From assembly GCF_000495795.1 (NCBI RefSeq), contig NZ_AWGD01000008.1, positions 283,793-347,792 of the forward strand: a stretch of 64,000 nucleotides of DNA, given 5' to 3'. Positions within the stretch are counted from its first letter, which is position 1. Each line of letters starts with the position of its first letter. The notes beneath the pieces were generated by a model. The model saw only the letters and a program-made list of their open reading frames with translations, was not told the DNA's origin and made no database searches. The stretch is from Asticcacaulis sp. AC460. Lineage in GTDB: Bacteria; Pseudomonadota; Alphaproteobacteria; Caulobacterales; Caulobacteraceae. A program made the position numbers and the translations under genes. Below are positions 15,030 through 25,164 of this stretch, one piece after another.

Positions 15030-16822
15030 AGCAATGCCTCGAAACCGTCGATCAGGCCTTCCAGGCGAGCGCAGCCCATTTTCCAGAAGGCCTTGTCGCG
15101 TGGGTTCATGCCGAAGGGCGCCAGGGCCTCGGTGTAGGTCTTGGTACCGCCGCCTGACAGCAGGGCCTTGTACACCGGTGTAAAGGCTTGCGGATCCTGG
15201 CGGCGCTTCTCCATCAGGGCCGAGACCAGCAGGTCGCCGAAGGCATAGGCGTAGACGTAGAACGGAGCGTGGACGAAGTGGCTGACATAGGCCCACCAGT
15301 ATTCGTAGCCTTCGTTCAGCTTGATCGCCGGGCCCAGGGACTCGCCCATAACCTCCAGCCAGATGGCGTTGATCTGTGGGACCGCGACTTCGCCGTCCTG
15401 GCGGGCGGCGTGGAAGCGTTCCTCGAAGCGGTGGAAGGCAATCTGACGGATGACGCTGTTCAGCCCGTCCTCGATCTTGCCGGCCAGCAGGGCCTTCTTG
15501 TCGTCGGGCGAGGCATCGGCGACCAGGTGCTCGAACACCAGGCCCTCGGCGAAGATCGACGCGGTCTCCGCCAGGGTCAGGGGTGTGTCGGCCAGGATGG
15601 AACCCAGGGGTTGGCACAGGGTCTGGTGGACGGCGTGGCCCAGTTCGTGGGCCAGGGTCAGGACTTCGCGGCGGTCGCCGGTGAAGTTCAGCATGACATA
15701 GGGATGGCGGTTGGCGGTCACCGGGTGGGCATAGGCGCCCGACGACTTGCCCGGGCGCGGCGCGGCGTCGATCCACGGCCGGTCGAAGAAGACCTGGGCG
15801 CGGTCGGCGAACTCGGTTCCCATCTGGCGGAAGCTGTCCAGAACGATCTTCTTTGAGTCGTTCCAAGCGTATTGCTTCTGGGTTTCCTGGGTCAGGGGGG
15901 CATTGCGGTCCCAGAAGTCGAGTTGCTTCTTGCCGAGGATCTTGGCCTTCAGCTTGTAATAGCGGTGCGACAGGGCGGTGTAGGATTCCGCCACGGCATC
16001 GGCCATGGCGTCGACGGCGTCCTTGTCGACCTCATTGGCCAAGTGGCGCGAGGCCGCCGGGCTTTCATATTTGCGCCAACGGTCTTCGACTTGCTTTTCG
16101 AAAGCGAGTGTGTTGAGCGCGAGGGCCAGGACCGGCGCGTTTTCTTTCAGCGCTTCGGTGAGGCCACCGGCGGCCGCCTTGCGCACCGCCGGCAGCGGCG
16201 ATGACAGCCGGGTCAGGGCTTCGTTGAGGGTGAGAGATTCTTTGCCCACCTTGGCACGCAGCCGGGTCAGGGTCTCGTCGAACAGCCGCGTCCATTGGCC
16301 GACCGCCGGAGCGCGTTCAAGCAACAGCCGCTCCAGCTCAGCCGACAGTTCGTGCGGGCGTGAGGCGCGGATACGGCGCAGCCACGGGCGCCATTTCTGG
16401 GCCTTGTCGACGGTTTTGAGGGCCTGTTCGATCTCCCAGTCATCGAGCTTGTTCAGTTCCAGGCTGAGGAACAGGCTGTCGGCCGATATCATGGCGCCTT
16501 GCGCGCCGAGGTCGGACTGCAGCTTGGCGATCTGCGGGTTTTCGCGGTCGATGGTCGAGGCGAGGGTGGCGTAGGCCATGGCGCCGCCCATGTCGTCCAT
16601 GGCTTTTTCGTAAAGCGACGCTGCCTGGTCGATCAGCAGACCCAGGCGTTCGGCATTGCCGCGTGCCGACAGGAAGGCCCCCTGCAGCTTGGCCAGTTCC
16701 TTGATGTGACCTTCGCCGGACGCGAAGTCCTGGGCGATCTTCGGATCTTCCGGTCCGGAATAGAGGTCGGTGAGGTCCCAAACGGGAAGGGCGGAATCGA
16801 GGTTGTTCGGCATCTGTGTCAT
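15026..16822 (-). CDS. pepF: M3-family oligoendopeptidase F
   Basis: 598 residues from ATG 16822, which begins MTQMPNNLDSALPVWDLTDL, the usual PepF start; upstream in-frame codons lack family similarity. The zinc motif HELGH lies in LTLAHELGHAVHQTL near residues 387-400, and the downstream Glu ligand lies in LAETASIFAEGL. The enzyme is a cytoplasmic zinc peptidase cleaving short oligopeptides, with roles in peptide turnover. It is the first gene of a two-gene unit with the 87-residue protein. The 228 bp before it, shared with the divergent sigma-54 regulator, hold no gene. Confidence 0.93.
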   Translation of the reverse strand: MTQMPNNLDSALPVWDLTDLYSGPEDPKIAQDFASGEGHIKELAKLQGAFLSARGNAERLGLLIDQAASLYEKAMDDMGGAMAYATLASTIDRENPQIAKLQSDLGAQGAMISADSLFLSLELNKLDDWEIEQALKTVDKAQKWRPWLRRIRASRPHELSAELERLLLERAPAVGQWTRLFDETLTRLRAKVGKESLTLNEALTRLSSPLPAVRKAAAGGLTEALKENAPVLALALNTLAFEKQVEDRWRKYESPAASRHLANEVDKDAVDAMADAVAESYTALSHRYYKLKAKILGKKQLDFWDRNAPLTQETQKQYAWNDSKKIVLDSFRQMGTEFADRAQVFFDRPWIDAAPRPGKSSGAYAHPVTANRHPYVMLNFTGDRREVLTLAHELGHAVHQTLCQPLGSILADTPLTLAETASIFAEGLVFEHLVADASPDDKKALLAGKIEDGLNSVIRQIAFHRFEERFHAARQDGEVAVPQINAIWLEVMGESLGPAIKLNEGYEYWWAYVSHFVHAPFYVYAYAFGDLLVSALMEKRRQDPQAFTPVYKALLSGGGTKTYTEALAPFGMNPRDKAFWKMGCARLEGLIDGFEALL

Positions 16823-17050
16823 GCATCGGGCATAGCCAAATTCCCGTTTGAAATCGAGATGGTTTTTCTTCCCGCTGTGGATGAAAGCTTTCTCGTTTTT
16901 TTGGCTCGCCCCATTGGGGATAACCGTACAGAAACGGGACATTAACCCTCTCCTTCAATTCGATGTTCAACCTCTTTGGCTACAACTGTCTCAAAACAAA
17001 CGTACCTCGCCTTTGCGGGGCGCGTCTCAAAACGAGATGGTGTGCTGAAA

Positions 17051-18502
17051 ATGGCCAAGACGATCCTGATCTGTGACGATGATCCGACGCAACGCCGCCT
17101 GATCCAGGCCGTGCTGGAGCGTGAAGGTTTCATGGTCATGCACGCCGAGAACGGCGCCCAAGCCTATGATCGCCTGACGACCCTGCCCGGGATCGACGCG
17201 GTCATCCTGGACCTGGTCATGCCGGGACAGTCGGGCATCGACACCCTCAAAGAAGTCCGCGCCGCGGGTATCCGTACGCCGGTCGTGGTTCTAACGGCTT
17301 CCGGCGGGATCGACACGGTGGTCAAGGCCATGCAGGCCGGCGCCCAGGACTTCTTTATCAAGCCGGCATCTCCTGAACGTATTCTGGTATCCGTGCGCAA
17401 TGCCCTCCAGATGGGTGACATGGCCGCCGAGGTCACGCGCCTGAAAAAGCATGTCGGTAATCGCATTTCCTTCGACGATCTGATCGGCACGTCGCCGACG
17501 ATGTTGATGGTGCGCCGCCTGGGCGAACGCGCCGCCAAGTCTTCCATTCCCGTCCTGATCCTGGGCGAAAGCGGCGTCGGTAAGGAACTGATCGCCCGCG
17601 CCATCCAGGGTTCGTCGGAACGCGCCGGCAAGCCGTTTGTCGCCGTCAACTGCGGCGCCTTGCCGGAAAACCTCGTAGAATCAATACTTTTTGGCCACGA
17701 AAAGGGCTCGTTTACCGGCGCTTCGGACAAGCACCTCGGCAAGTTCCAGGAGGCCAATGGCGGGACCCTGTTTCTCGACGAGGTCGGCGAACTCCCGCTG
17801 GACATGCAGGTCAAGCTCCTGCGCGCGCTGCAGGAAGGCGAGATCGATCCAGTCGGCTCCAAGCGCCCGGTCAAGGTCGACGTCCGCATCATTTCGGCGA
17901 CCAACCGCAACCTGGCTGACCAGGTCAAGGCCGGCCAGTTCCGCGAAGATTTGTTCTATCGACTCAATGTCTTCCCGGTCGAGGCGCCAAGCCTGCGCGA
18001 GCGCCGCGACGATATTCCGGCGTTGATCGAGCACTTCGTCCGCCGCTTCAATGTCGAAGAGGGCAAGAGAGTCACCGGCGTGTCCAGTGAAGCGCTGCAG
18101 ATGCTGTGCGCCTATGAGTGGCCGGGCAATGTCCGCCAATTGGAAAATACGGTCTACCGCGCCATCGTCCTGGCCGACAGTCCGTACCTGCAAGCTTTTG
18201 ATTTTCCGGCAATTAGTGGTCAGGCCATGCCGATGCCGGCGGCTGAAGCGCCGCGCATGGGGGTGGTGGAAGCTCACCACGAAGCCATTAACGCCTTACC
18301 GGATGCACCGGTGCGGATCCTTGATGCGGCAGGGCATTTGCGCAAGCTGGAAGACATCGAACGCGATCTGATCGAACATGCTATCGGCGTCTATGCCGGC
18401 CATATGTCGGAAGTCGCGCGGCGACTCGGAATCGGAAGGTCGACCCTCTACCGCAAGGTGCGTGATTGTGGTCTGGAAGGGCTGGTCAAAGAGGCCGGCT
18501 AA
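17051..18502 (+). CDS. Sigma-54-dependent response regulator, TacA-like
   Basis: 483 residues from ATG 17051. The receiver domain at 1-120 has phospho-acceptor Asp54 in VILDLVMPG. The AAA+ domain has Walker A GESGVGKE near 173, the sigma-54 contact loop GSFTGA near 220 (Ser replacing the usual Ala) and Walker B GGTLFLDEVGEL. A Fis-type helix-turn-helix closes the protein (VARRLGIGRSTLYRKVRD). N-terminal wording and overall layout recall TacA, the Caulobacter regulator of stalk-phase sigma-54 promoters, but this identity is a judgement from memory; NtrX or FlbD homologues are less likely. No sensor kinase gene is adjacent, in line with a phosphorelay-fed orphan. Confidence 0.85.
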   Translation: MAKTILICDDDPTQRRLIQAVLEREGFMVMHAENGAQAYDRLTTLPGIDAVILDLVMPGQSGIDTLKEVRAAGIRTPVVVLTASGGIDTVVKAMQAGAQDFFIKPASPERILVSVRNALQMGDMAAEVTRLKKHVGNRISFDDLIGTSPTMLMVRRLGERAAKSSIPVLILGESGVGKELIARAIQGSSERAGKPFVAVNCGALPENLVESILFGHEKGSFTGASDKHLGKFQEANGGTLFLDEVGELPLDMQVKLLRALQEGEIDPVGSKRPVKVDVRIISATNRNLADQVKAGQFREDLFYRLNVFPVEAPSLRERRDDIPALIEHFVRRFNVEEGKRVTGVSSEALQMLCAYEWPGNVRQLENTVYRAIVLADSPYLQAFDFPAISGQAMPMPAAEAPRMGVVEAHHEAINALPDAPVRILDAAGHLRKLEDIERDLIEHAIGVYAGHMSEVARRLGIGRSTLYRKVRDCGLEGLVKEAG

Positions 18503-18528
18503 CAGTTCGCAAAAACTGGAAGTGTAGG

Positions 18529-18557
18529 CGGCGGGTCGTTTGATCCGCCGTTTTTTT
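18529..18557 (+). terminator. Rho-independent terminator after the sigma-54 regulator
   Basis: A 9-bp stem CGGCGGGTC / GATCCGCCG (one G-T wobble) with loop GTTT, followed by seven T. It separates the regulator from the RTX gene cluster. Confidence 0.9.
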
Positions 18558-18651
18558 CCATGTCAGGAGGCATATGGTTTGCACGAAATCTGAGCTTGCG
18601 TAACTGTGTTTTAAGCGTAGCGTGACGCCAAAGCAAAACAGGGAGGCTCTC

Positions 18652-21576
18652 ATGATCAGGTCTTTCGGTAAGCGTGACGCTCTTGGCTCAATCAACGAGA
18701 GCGACGATGGGCCCGACCCGGTCGATTACGTCGGGACGGACGGCAACGACACCTATGCCGGCGGCGACAATCCCGACCGCATCGAAGGGCTGGGCGGCGA
18801 CGATTCGCTGTCCGGCGGCGGCCATGAAGACACCCTCTTCGGGCAGGACGGAAACGACACCCTGGACGGTGGCGACGATTTCGATGAACTCTATGGCGGC
18901 AGTGGCGATGACGTGCTGACGGATCCGTCGGCGGGTTCGCTTTACGGCGAGGACGGCAATGACACCCTGACGGGAGGCAGCGATGTCAACTCACTCGATG
19001 CCGGCACCGGCAGTGACGCGGTCTACGGTCTTGGGGGGGACGACGAAATCTTTGCAGCCGAAGACGGCATCGATACGCTTGAGGGGGGCAGTGGCGACGA
19101 CTACGTCGGCACCGGGGGCGCCGGGAGCTTTGTCGATGGCGGAGAAGGAACCGACTACGTCAATATTGGCCGGAGCACTTCGTCACTGAGCTTCGTGATC
19201 GACATGACGGTCATCGCGTCCGGCGTGGTCGTGGTCCTGGCGGACGGCACGACGGTGCGCAATTTCGAAGCCGGTTCGGCGGTGTTAGGTTCGGGGCAGG
19301 ATACGCTGGTCGGGAGCGATGTCGGCGAATTTTTCGCCGGCGGAGGTGGCAATGATCTGGCCAGTGGCGCCGGCGGTGACGACCGCCTTCTGGGCGAGGC
19401 CGGCCACGACCGCCTGAGCGGGGGGCTGGGTGGTGACTGGCTGGAGGGCGGCAGCGGCAACGATACCCTGACCGGCGGCGCGGGCAACGACACCTATTCC
19501 GTTGACGCGCTTACCGACCAGATCGTCGAACTGGCGGATGAGGGGCTGGATGCCATCTATGCCACGATCAGCTATTCGCTGGCCGGGACTCAGGTTGAGA
19601 GCCTGGTACTGGCCGGGAATGCGACGATCGATGGCACCGGGAACGACCTCGCCAATCTCATTTCGGGCAATATCCGCAACAATCTGCTGGACGGCGGACT
19701 GGGCAACGACACCCTTGAAGGCGGAACCGGCAACGATACCCTGGCCGGCGGCGATGGCGACGACATGGCGACCGGCGGCAACGGCAATGATGTCCTGTTC
19801 GGTCATGGCGGCAATGACACGCTCTATGGCAATGCCGGCAACGACAATTTCTATGGCTCCTCCGGACATGACCTGATGGAGGACACCTCCGGCATCAGCA
19901 ACATGGAGGGATGGACCGGCAACGACACCCTGATTGCCGGCGGCCAGGCCGACAATCTCGAAGGCGGAGAGGGCGATGACCTAATCCAGGCGGGTGGCGG
20001 CAATGACTATGTCGAAGACGACACCTGGTATCTCCTGCTGGGCAACGATACGGTCGATGCCGGCGCCGGCGACGATTTTGTCAGCATACTGGGTGGTGCA
20101 GACGTCGTTGACGGCGGACTGGGCAATGACACGGTGGTCTGGCGCTATGTGGACTTTGAAACGGCCGTCTTTATCGACGCGTCTCAGGCCACCAACGGAA
20201 CCGGCTCGACCCAGTCCAACGGTGCAACGGTGCGCAATGCCGAGAAACTGGTCATCTGGACCGGCGACGGCGACGATACGGTGATCGGCAGTTCTCACGA
20301 CGATAACTTCGCGACCTACGATGGCGACGATTCCGTCCAGGGTGGCGCGGGGAATGACCTGATATCCGGCGGGCTGGGGTTCGACACCCTGGACGGCGGC
20401 GCCGGCAACGACACGATCGCGGTGTACCACGAGGACATTTCGCAGGCCGATGTGCTGTACGGTGGCGACGGTAATGATCAGCTGTACGGAACGCGGACCG
20501 GCGATGACTTCCTGATGGGCGGCGCCGGTAACGACTCGATCTACGGCGATTTCGGCGACGATACGGCGTCCTACGCCGACGCCACGGCCGGGGTGACGGT
20601 CAACCTGAATGTGGGGCGGGCGGCGGGGGGCGGTGGGACCGATGTTCTTGATGATATCGAAAACCTGATGGGCTCTGGGTTCAATGACAGCCTGGCCGGT
20701 GATGGCGCCGACAATCGGCTCGACGGCGGTGCCGGCAGTGACAGCCTCTCCGGCAGTTCGGGCAAGGACAGCGTGGAGGGTGGGACGGGCGACGACAACC
20801 TCTCGGGTGGCACGGGAGATGACAGCCTGAGTGGCGGCAACGGCAACGACACGGCCCAGGGCGGCACCGGGGCCGACAGGATGGATGGCGGAGCCGGCAT
20901 CGACACCATCACCTATTCGGTGGCGACAGCGGCCATAGCGGTCGATCTGGCGGTCACTGTGGCGCAAAACACCGCCGGTGCGGGCATGGACCAGATCATG
21001 GGTTTCGAAAACCTGACCGGGTCTGCTTTCAACGATACGCTGGCCGGGGATGGCGGCGGCAATGTCCTGCGTGGCGGCGGGGGCGCCGATCGTATGACCG
21101 GGCGGCTGGGTGACGACACCTATTATGTCGATCATGTCGACGACAAGGTCACCGAACTGCACCTGGAAGGCACCGATCTGATTTACACCTCTGTCAGCTA
21201 TTCGCTCTTCGGCCGGGCGGTGGAAGACGTGATCATGACCGGAAGCGGTAACCTGACCGCGACGGGCAATTCGCTGGCCAATCATTTCACCGGCAATGCC
21301 GGAAACAACGTTTTGGACGGCCAGGGCGGCAATGACACCCTGACCGGCGGGGGCGGGGCGGATATCTTCCTGTTCCAGACGGGCAGTGGCAAGGATACGG
21401 TTGCCGATTTCAGCACTGCCGATAGTATCAACGTCAACGCCTATAGCGGTGGCGTCGCGACTTCCGGCATGGTCACCCAGGCCGGCAGCCATGTGGTCAT
21501 CGATCTGGGTGGGGGTAATATCGTCACTGTGTTGAACGCGGTGCGGGCCACGGTGCTGGACCATATGGTGTGGTAA
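18652..21576 (+). CDS. RTX calcium-binding repeat protein A1
   Basis: 974 residues from ATG 18652, preceded by GGGAGG at good distance; an upstream ATG at 18622 lacks one. Nearly the whole protein is made of GGxGxDxLx nonapeptides (for example GGSGNDTLTGGAGNDTY), the calcium-binding beta-roll of type I-secreted RTX proteins. Non-repeat islands interrupt it. One has the pattern I-D-x-S-Q-A-T followed by T-V-R-N-A-E, and another, DQLYGTRTGDDFLMGGAGND, recurs almost unchanged in the gene at 33054. No catalytic domain is visible. The C-terminus ends VLDHMVW, shared with the three other RTX genes and probably the secretion signal. A surface-layer, adhesive or matrix role is inferred. Type I secretion genes are not in the window. 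Confidence 0.93.
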   Translation: MIRSFGKRDALGSINESDDGPDPVDYVGTDGNDTYAGGDNPDRIEGLGGDDSLSGGGHEDTLFGQDGNDTLDGGDDFDELYGGSGDDVLTDPSAGSLYGEDGNDTLTGGSDVNSLDAGTGSDAVYGLGGDDEIFAAEDGIDTLEGGSGDDYVGTGGAGSFVDGGEGTDYVNIGRSTSSLSFVIDMTVIASGVVVVLADGTTVRNFEAGSAVLGSGQDTLVGSDVGEFFAGGGGNDLASGAGGDDRLLGEAGHDRLSGGLGGDWLEGGSGNDTLTGGAGNDTYSVDALTDQIVELADEGLDAIYATISYSLAGTQVESLVLAGNATIDGTGNDLANLISGNIRNNLLDGGLGNDTLEGGTGNDTLAGGDGDDMATGGNGNDVLFGHGGNDTLYGNAGNDNFYGSSGHDLMEDTSGISNMEGWTGNDTLIAGGQADNLEGGEGDDLIQAGGGNDYVEDDTWYLLLGNDTVDAGAGDDFVSILGGADVVDGGLGNDTVVWRYVDFETAVFIDASQATNGTGSTQSNGATVRNAEKLVIWTGDGDDTVIGSSHDDNFATYDGDDSVQGGAGNDLISGGLGFDTLDGGAGNDTIAVYHEDISQADVLYGGDGNDQLYGTRTGDDFLMGGAGNDSIYGDFGDDTASYADATAGVTVNLNVGRAAGGGGTDVLDDIENLMGSGFNDSLAGDGADNRLDGGAGSDSLSGSSGKDSVEGGTGDDNLSGGTGDDSLSGGNGNDTAQGGTGADRMDGGAGIDTITYSVATAAIAVDLAVTVAQNTAGAGMDQIMGFENLTGSAFNDTLAGDGGGNVLRGGGGADRMTGRLGDDTYYVDHVDDKVTELHLEGTDLIYTSVSYSLFGRAVEDVIMTGSGNLTATGNSLANHFTGNAGNNVLDGQGGNDTLTGGGGADIFLFQTGSGKDTVADFSTADSINVNAYSGGVATSGMVTQAGSHVVIDLGGGNIVTVLNAVRATVLDHMVW

Positions 21577-21661
21577 CGGGCTGATTTCGCGAAACGGCCT
21601 GCAACCTTGAGGTTTGGTTAACTCTCCCGCGGGTATTTTGCCGCCAAGGGGGAGGTGATCT

Positions 21662-24256
21662 ATGACCAAAATTTCCAAAAAAACCGACGCGCTGATTCCG
21701 TTGACCCAGGCGGCCGTCCTGGCGCCCACGCCGGGTAGCGTGCGCGAAGCCAATCTCTGGGGCCTGGCCGGTGACGACAGTCTGACGGGAGGCACGGGGA
21801 ACGACACAATCCATGGCCGCGCCGGGAACGATACGCTGGATGGCGGGGATGGCGACGATCAGGTTTTCGGCGGTGCCGGCGATGATGTGCTGATTGCTGG
21901 CGGAGGTTTCAACCGCCTTTACGGTGAGAGTGGCAATGACCTGTTCATTGCCGGGCCGGGGTTCAGCCACTATGACGGGGGCGCCGGGGTCGACACCATC
22001 AGCTTTGCGGGTGCGACGGCGACGGTCGACATGATCCTGGATGGCGGCTGGGGCGACGTCAGTACGTCAGGCATAGAAAATGTCATTGGCTCGGACTTTC
22101 GCGATTATATCAACGGAAGCGCAGGCGACAATTGGCTGGAGGGCGGCGACGGAAACGATGAGCTCTACGGCCATGACGGCAACGACACCCTGTCGGCCGG
22201 CGAAGGCTCCGACTATGCGTTGGGGGGCGCCGGTGACGACGTGTTGTATGCCAGTTCGGGGCCCGATCATCTGGGCGGCGGCGACGGTGATGACCTGATC
22301 GAACTCGGAAATTTCCGCGCCGATGTTTACGGCGGGGTTGGCGATGACACGATCAGTTTCGCCACGGCGACCTATATTGTGGGGATTGACCTTAACCAGA
22401 ATAATTTCGGTCTTGGATGGGTTTACGAGGTCGAGAATGTCCTCGGTTCGCCGGGGCAGGATTATATCGGTGGCGACGGCGGTGGGAACCACCTGGACGG
22501 CGGCGGCGGAGACGACTTCCTGTACGGCCGCGACGGCGATGACACCATGACCGGTGGCCAGGGCTTCGACATTATCGACGGCGAAGGCGGTGACGACCTG
22601 GTGTTCGACAGCAGCGGCAGGGACGTCGTCTATGGCGGCGCCGGCAATGACACGGTTTCCTATATCCACGCGACCGCCGGCGTCAGTCCGTTGTACCTTC
22701 TGGGGGTTGAAAACCAGATCGGCTCCGCCTTCGATGATGTTCTTCTCAGCGTCGGGCTGACCAACACCCTCGATGGACGGGGCGGCGACGACGTCGTCTG
22801 GGGACAGACGGGGGACGACATCCTGAAAGGCGGCGACGGCGATGACCGGGCCGTCGGCGAGGCGGGCCATGATTCCCTGTCCGGCGGTAACGGCGACGAC
22901 TGGCTGTACGGTGGCAACGGTTATGACAGTTTGGTCGCCGGCGAAGGCAACGATACCCTTTGGGGCGGAAACCATGCCGACAGCCTTTCCGGCGGTAACG
23001 GCAGCGACTCGCTGGATGGCGGAACCGGCCGAGATACCATGACCGGCGGTGACGGCGACGATTCCTACGTGGTCGATTATGACCTGGACCGGATCAACGA
23101 AGCCGCCGGCAAGGGCACGGATTTGGTCGAGGCCTCGGTCAGCTTTGTTTTGACCGCCAATCTCGAAAACCTGATTTTGGCCGGTACCGGCAACATCTCC
23201 GGGACAGGCAACGGCGGCGACAACCTGCTGACCGGAAACCGAGGCGACAACGTGCTGAAGGGCGGCGGTGGCCATGATGTCCTGGATGGGGGAGGCGGCA
23301 ATGACACCCTGGAAGGGGGCGCGGGTAATGACACCTATGTCGCCAGCTACGCCGATGAGGTCGTCGAGCATGCCGGCGAAGGCGAGGACACGGTCCTCAC
23401 GTCCGGGTATTTTTCGCTGGCCGGCATGGCTGTGGAAAACCTGATCATGACGGGCCAGGACGGGTATCATGCCGTCGGCAACGAACTGAACAACAGGATG
23501 ACCGGCAATACCGGCTATAACCGGATCGACGGCGCCGCGGGTGCGGACACGATGAGCGGCGGTCTGGGCAACGATACCTATGTCGTCGATACGCTTTCGG
23601 ACCTTATCGTTGAAGCGTCGGGAGAAGGGATCGATCGCGTCGATGCTTCGTTGAGCTATGCCCTGGGCGCCGGGGTCGAGAACCTTTTGCTGACGGGAAC
23701 GGCCAACATCGATGGCGCGGGCAACGGGTTGAACAATGTTCTCACTGGAAATGCGGGCAACAACACGCTTTCGGGTGGCTGGGGCGACGACACCTATTAC
23801 GTCCAGAACGCCGGGGACAAGGTTGTCGAAACGTCCGGCGAAGGCCGTGATACGATCATTTCGTCGATCACGTGGTCGTTGCGGGGGACTGTGGTCGAGA
23901 ACCTGACCCTGACCGGCAGCGCCGATCTGAACGGAACCGGCAACGGTCTGGGCAATGTCCTGACGGGCAACAGCGGCAACAATGTCCTCAACGGCATGGG
24001 GGCGAAGGATAGTCTGACCGGTGGCCTGGGGGCGGATGTCTTTCTGTTCACGGCCAACAGCGGCGCCGATCGCATCACCGATTTCAGTGCGGCGCAGGGC
24101 GACAGCCTCAATGTCAGCGCCTATACGGCGGGCGTTGCCAATGCCGGCCTGGTCAGCCAGTCGGGGCTGGATGTGGTCATCGACCTGGGCGGGGGGAATA
24201 CGGTCGTCGTGCTGAATGCGGTGCAGGCCGACGTGCTTGCCCAGATGGTTTGGTAA
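21662..24256 (+). CDS. RTX calcium-binding repeat protein B1
   Basis: 864 residues; ATG 21662 follows GGGGGAGG. After a short N-terminus (MTKISKKTDALIPLTQAAVL) the protein is RTX nonapeptides. The second half carries several copies of a module of about 90 residues: N-L-E-N-L-x-L-x-G-T-x-N, then G-T-G-N-x-x-x-N-x-L-T-G-N-x-G-N-N, then G-N-D-T-Y-V-V-D and a Glu-rich turn. The C-terminal block GADVFLFTANSGADRITDF through VLAQMVW matches the other three RTX genes. It lies 85 bp downstream of A1 on the same strand. It is a paralogue of the gene at 35339 in module type. Secreted by type I export (inferred). Confidence 0.92.
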   Translation: MTKISKKTDALIPLTQAAVLAPTPGSVREANLWGLAGDDSLTGGTGNDTIHGRAGNDTLDGGDGDDQVFGGAGDDVLIAGGGFNRLYGESGNDLFIAGPGFSHYDGGAGVDTISFAGATATVDMILDGGWGDVSTSGIENVIGSDFRDYINGSAGDNWLEGGDGNDELYGHDGNDTLSAGEGSDYALGGAGDDVLYASSGPDHLGGGDGDDLIELGNFRADVYGGVGDDTISFATATYIVGIDLNQNNFGLGWVYEVENVLGSPGQDYIGGDGGGNHLDGGGGDDFLYGRDGDDTMTGGQGFDIIDGEGGDDLVFDSSGRDVVYGGAGNDTVSYIHATAGVSPLYLLGVENQIGSAFDDVLLSVGLTNTLDGRGGDDVVWGQTGDDILKGGDGDDRAVGEAGHDSLSGGNGDDWLYGGNGYDSLVAGEGNDTLWGGNHADSLSGGNGSDSLDGGTGRDTMTGGDGDDSYVVDYDLDRINEAAGKGTDLVEASVSFVLTANLENLILAGTGNISGTGNGGDNLLTGNRGDNVLKGGGGHDVLDGGGGNDTLEGGAGNDTYVASYADEVVEHAGEGEDTVLTSGYFSLAGMAVENLIMTGQDGYHAVGNELNNRMTGNTGYNRIDGAAGADTMSGGLGNDTYVVDTLSDLIVEASGEGIDRVDASLSYALGAGVENLLLTGTANIDGAGNGLNNVLTGNAGNNTLSGGWGDDTYYVQNAGDKVVETSGEGRDTIISSITWSLRGTVVENLTLTGSADLNGTGNGLGNVLTGNSGNNVLNGMGAKDSLTGGLGADVFLFTANSGADRITDFSAAQGDSLNVSAYTAGVANAGLVSQSGLDVVIDLGGGNTVVVLNAVQADVLAQMVW

Positions 24257-24297
24257 CTCATATCAACCAACGATGATGTTGACACATCGACCTAAAG

Positions 24298-24385
24298 AGG
24301 CCCCCTCCGTCTCGACGCACTTCGCCAATGGCCTGCGGCCTGGCTCGCTTGCTCGCCACCTCCCCATTGAAGAAATGGGGAGGAG
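24298..24385. repeat. Intergenic palindromic element, CCTCCCC family (copy 1)
   Basis: Begins CCCCCTCCGTCTCG and contains a perfect 10-bp inverted repeat, CCTCCCCATT / AATGGGGAGG (24359-24368 and 24374-24383). It lies between the convergent RTX B1 and kdpE genes. Related copies are at about 25165, 28521, 55101 and 61717. Confidence 0.6.
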
Positions 24386-24427
24386 AAGGAACCAATCCCG
24401 ATGAGTCAGAGTCATCATTGGTTGGTA

Positions 24428-25102
24428 TCAGTCGGCGAAGCGATAGCCGATGCCCGGTTCGGTGAGGATAAAGCGGGGGCTTAACGGGTCGTCCTTGAGC
24501 TTTTCGCGCAGGTGTTGCGTGTGGATGCGCAGGTAATGGTTCTGCTCGGTCGAGTGGCGGCCCCAGACGGCTTTTAAAAGCTGGGCGTGGGTCAGGACCT
24601 TGCCGGAATGCTGGGTCAGGGTGGTCAGCAGTTTGTATTCGATCGGAGTCAGGTGGACGTCCTCGCCGTCCAGCCACACCCGACGCGCCGCCAGGTCGAT
24701 CTTCAGACCGTTGCGGTCGACGGTTTCCGGCGTGGCGGTCCCGCGCGCGGCGTGGCGTAGCGCCACCTTGATCCGCGCCAGCAGTTCACCCGGTGCGAAC
24801 GGTTTGGTCAGGTAGTCGTCGGCCCCGCCGTCCAGGGCTTCGATCTTGTCGGCCTCCTGTTCGCGCGCCGACAGCACGACGATCGGGACCTGTGACCATT
24901 CGCGCACCGAACGGATAAAGTCCTGGCCGTCCTGGTCCGGCAGGCCGAGATCAAGGATCACCACATCAGGGCGGTCGAGAGTCAGGCGTTGCAGGCCTTC
25001 TTTCGCTGTGGCGGCTTCGACGACGTCATAGTTCTGCGCCGTAAGGGTGGCGCGGAGGTAGCGGCGGATATCGCCTTCGTCTTCGATGATCAGGACCTTC
25101 AT
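24428..25102 (-). CDS. kdpE: KdpE response regulator
   Basis: 224 residues, OmpR/PhoB type. The receiver domain has phospho-acceptor Asp51 (VVILDLGLPDQDGQ) and Lys in YLTKPFAPGELLARI. The C-terminal winged helix contains LTPIEYKLLTTLTQHSGKVL and ends TEPGIGYRFAD. KdpE is phosphorylated by KdpD and activates kdpFABC when potassium is limiting. Unusually, kdpE is separated from kdpD by 187 bp that hold a palindromic element, rather than overlapping it. Confidence 0.95.
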   Translation of the reverse strand: MKVLIIEDEGDIRRYLRATLTAQNYDVVEAATAKEGLQRLTLDRPDVVILDLGLPDQDGQDFIRSVREWSQVPIVVLSAREQEADKIEALDGGADDYLTKPFAPGELLARIKVALRHAARGTATPETVDRNGLKIDLAARRVWLDGEDVHLTPIEYKLLTTLTQHSGKVLTHAQLLKAVWGRHSTEQNHYLRIHTQHLREKLKDDPLSPRFILTEPGIGYRFAD

Positions 25103-25164
25103 GGCGGTGGTTCAGAGTACTTTGGCTGTAGGTGGGCTGGTTGTAACGGAAGCACGGGCGGGCC

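Noticed and set aside
15030..15866. Long N-terminal extension of the 87-residue gene across pepF
   Set aside because: The extension is an off-frame translation of PepF, rich in Arg and Pro. The ATG at 15029 forms a typical ATGA overlap with the pepF stop.
18622..18651. Upstream ATG for RTX A1
   Set aside because: It has no ribosome binding site, whereas the ATG at 18652 follows GGGAGG at proper spacing.
19981..21807. Long minus-strand open frame (about 608 codons) opposite RTX A1/B1
   Set aside because: It is antisense to a strongly coding RTX repeat region. Repeated GGxGxD codons rarely give stops on the other strand, and the antisense translation has no recognisable domain. Similar frames at 22067-23470, 33540-34652 and 35423-36811 are explained the same way.
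18652..24256. Short regularly spaced DNA repeats that could suggest CRISPR
   Set aside because: Repeats are about 27 bp, in frame, and code for GGxGxD nonapeptides with synonymous variation; there are no constant repeats with unique spacers.
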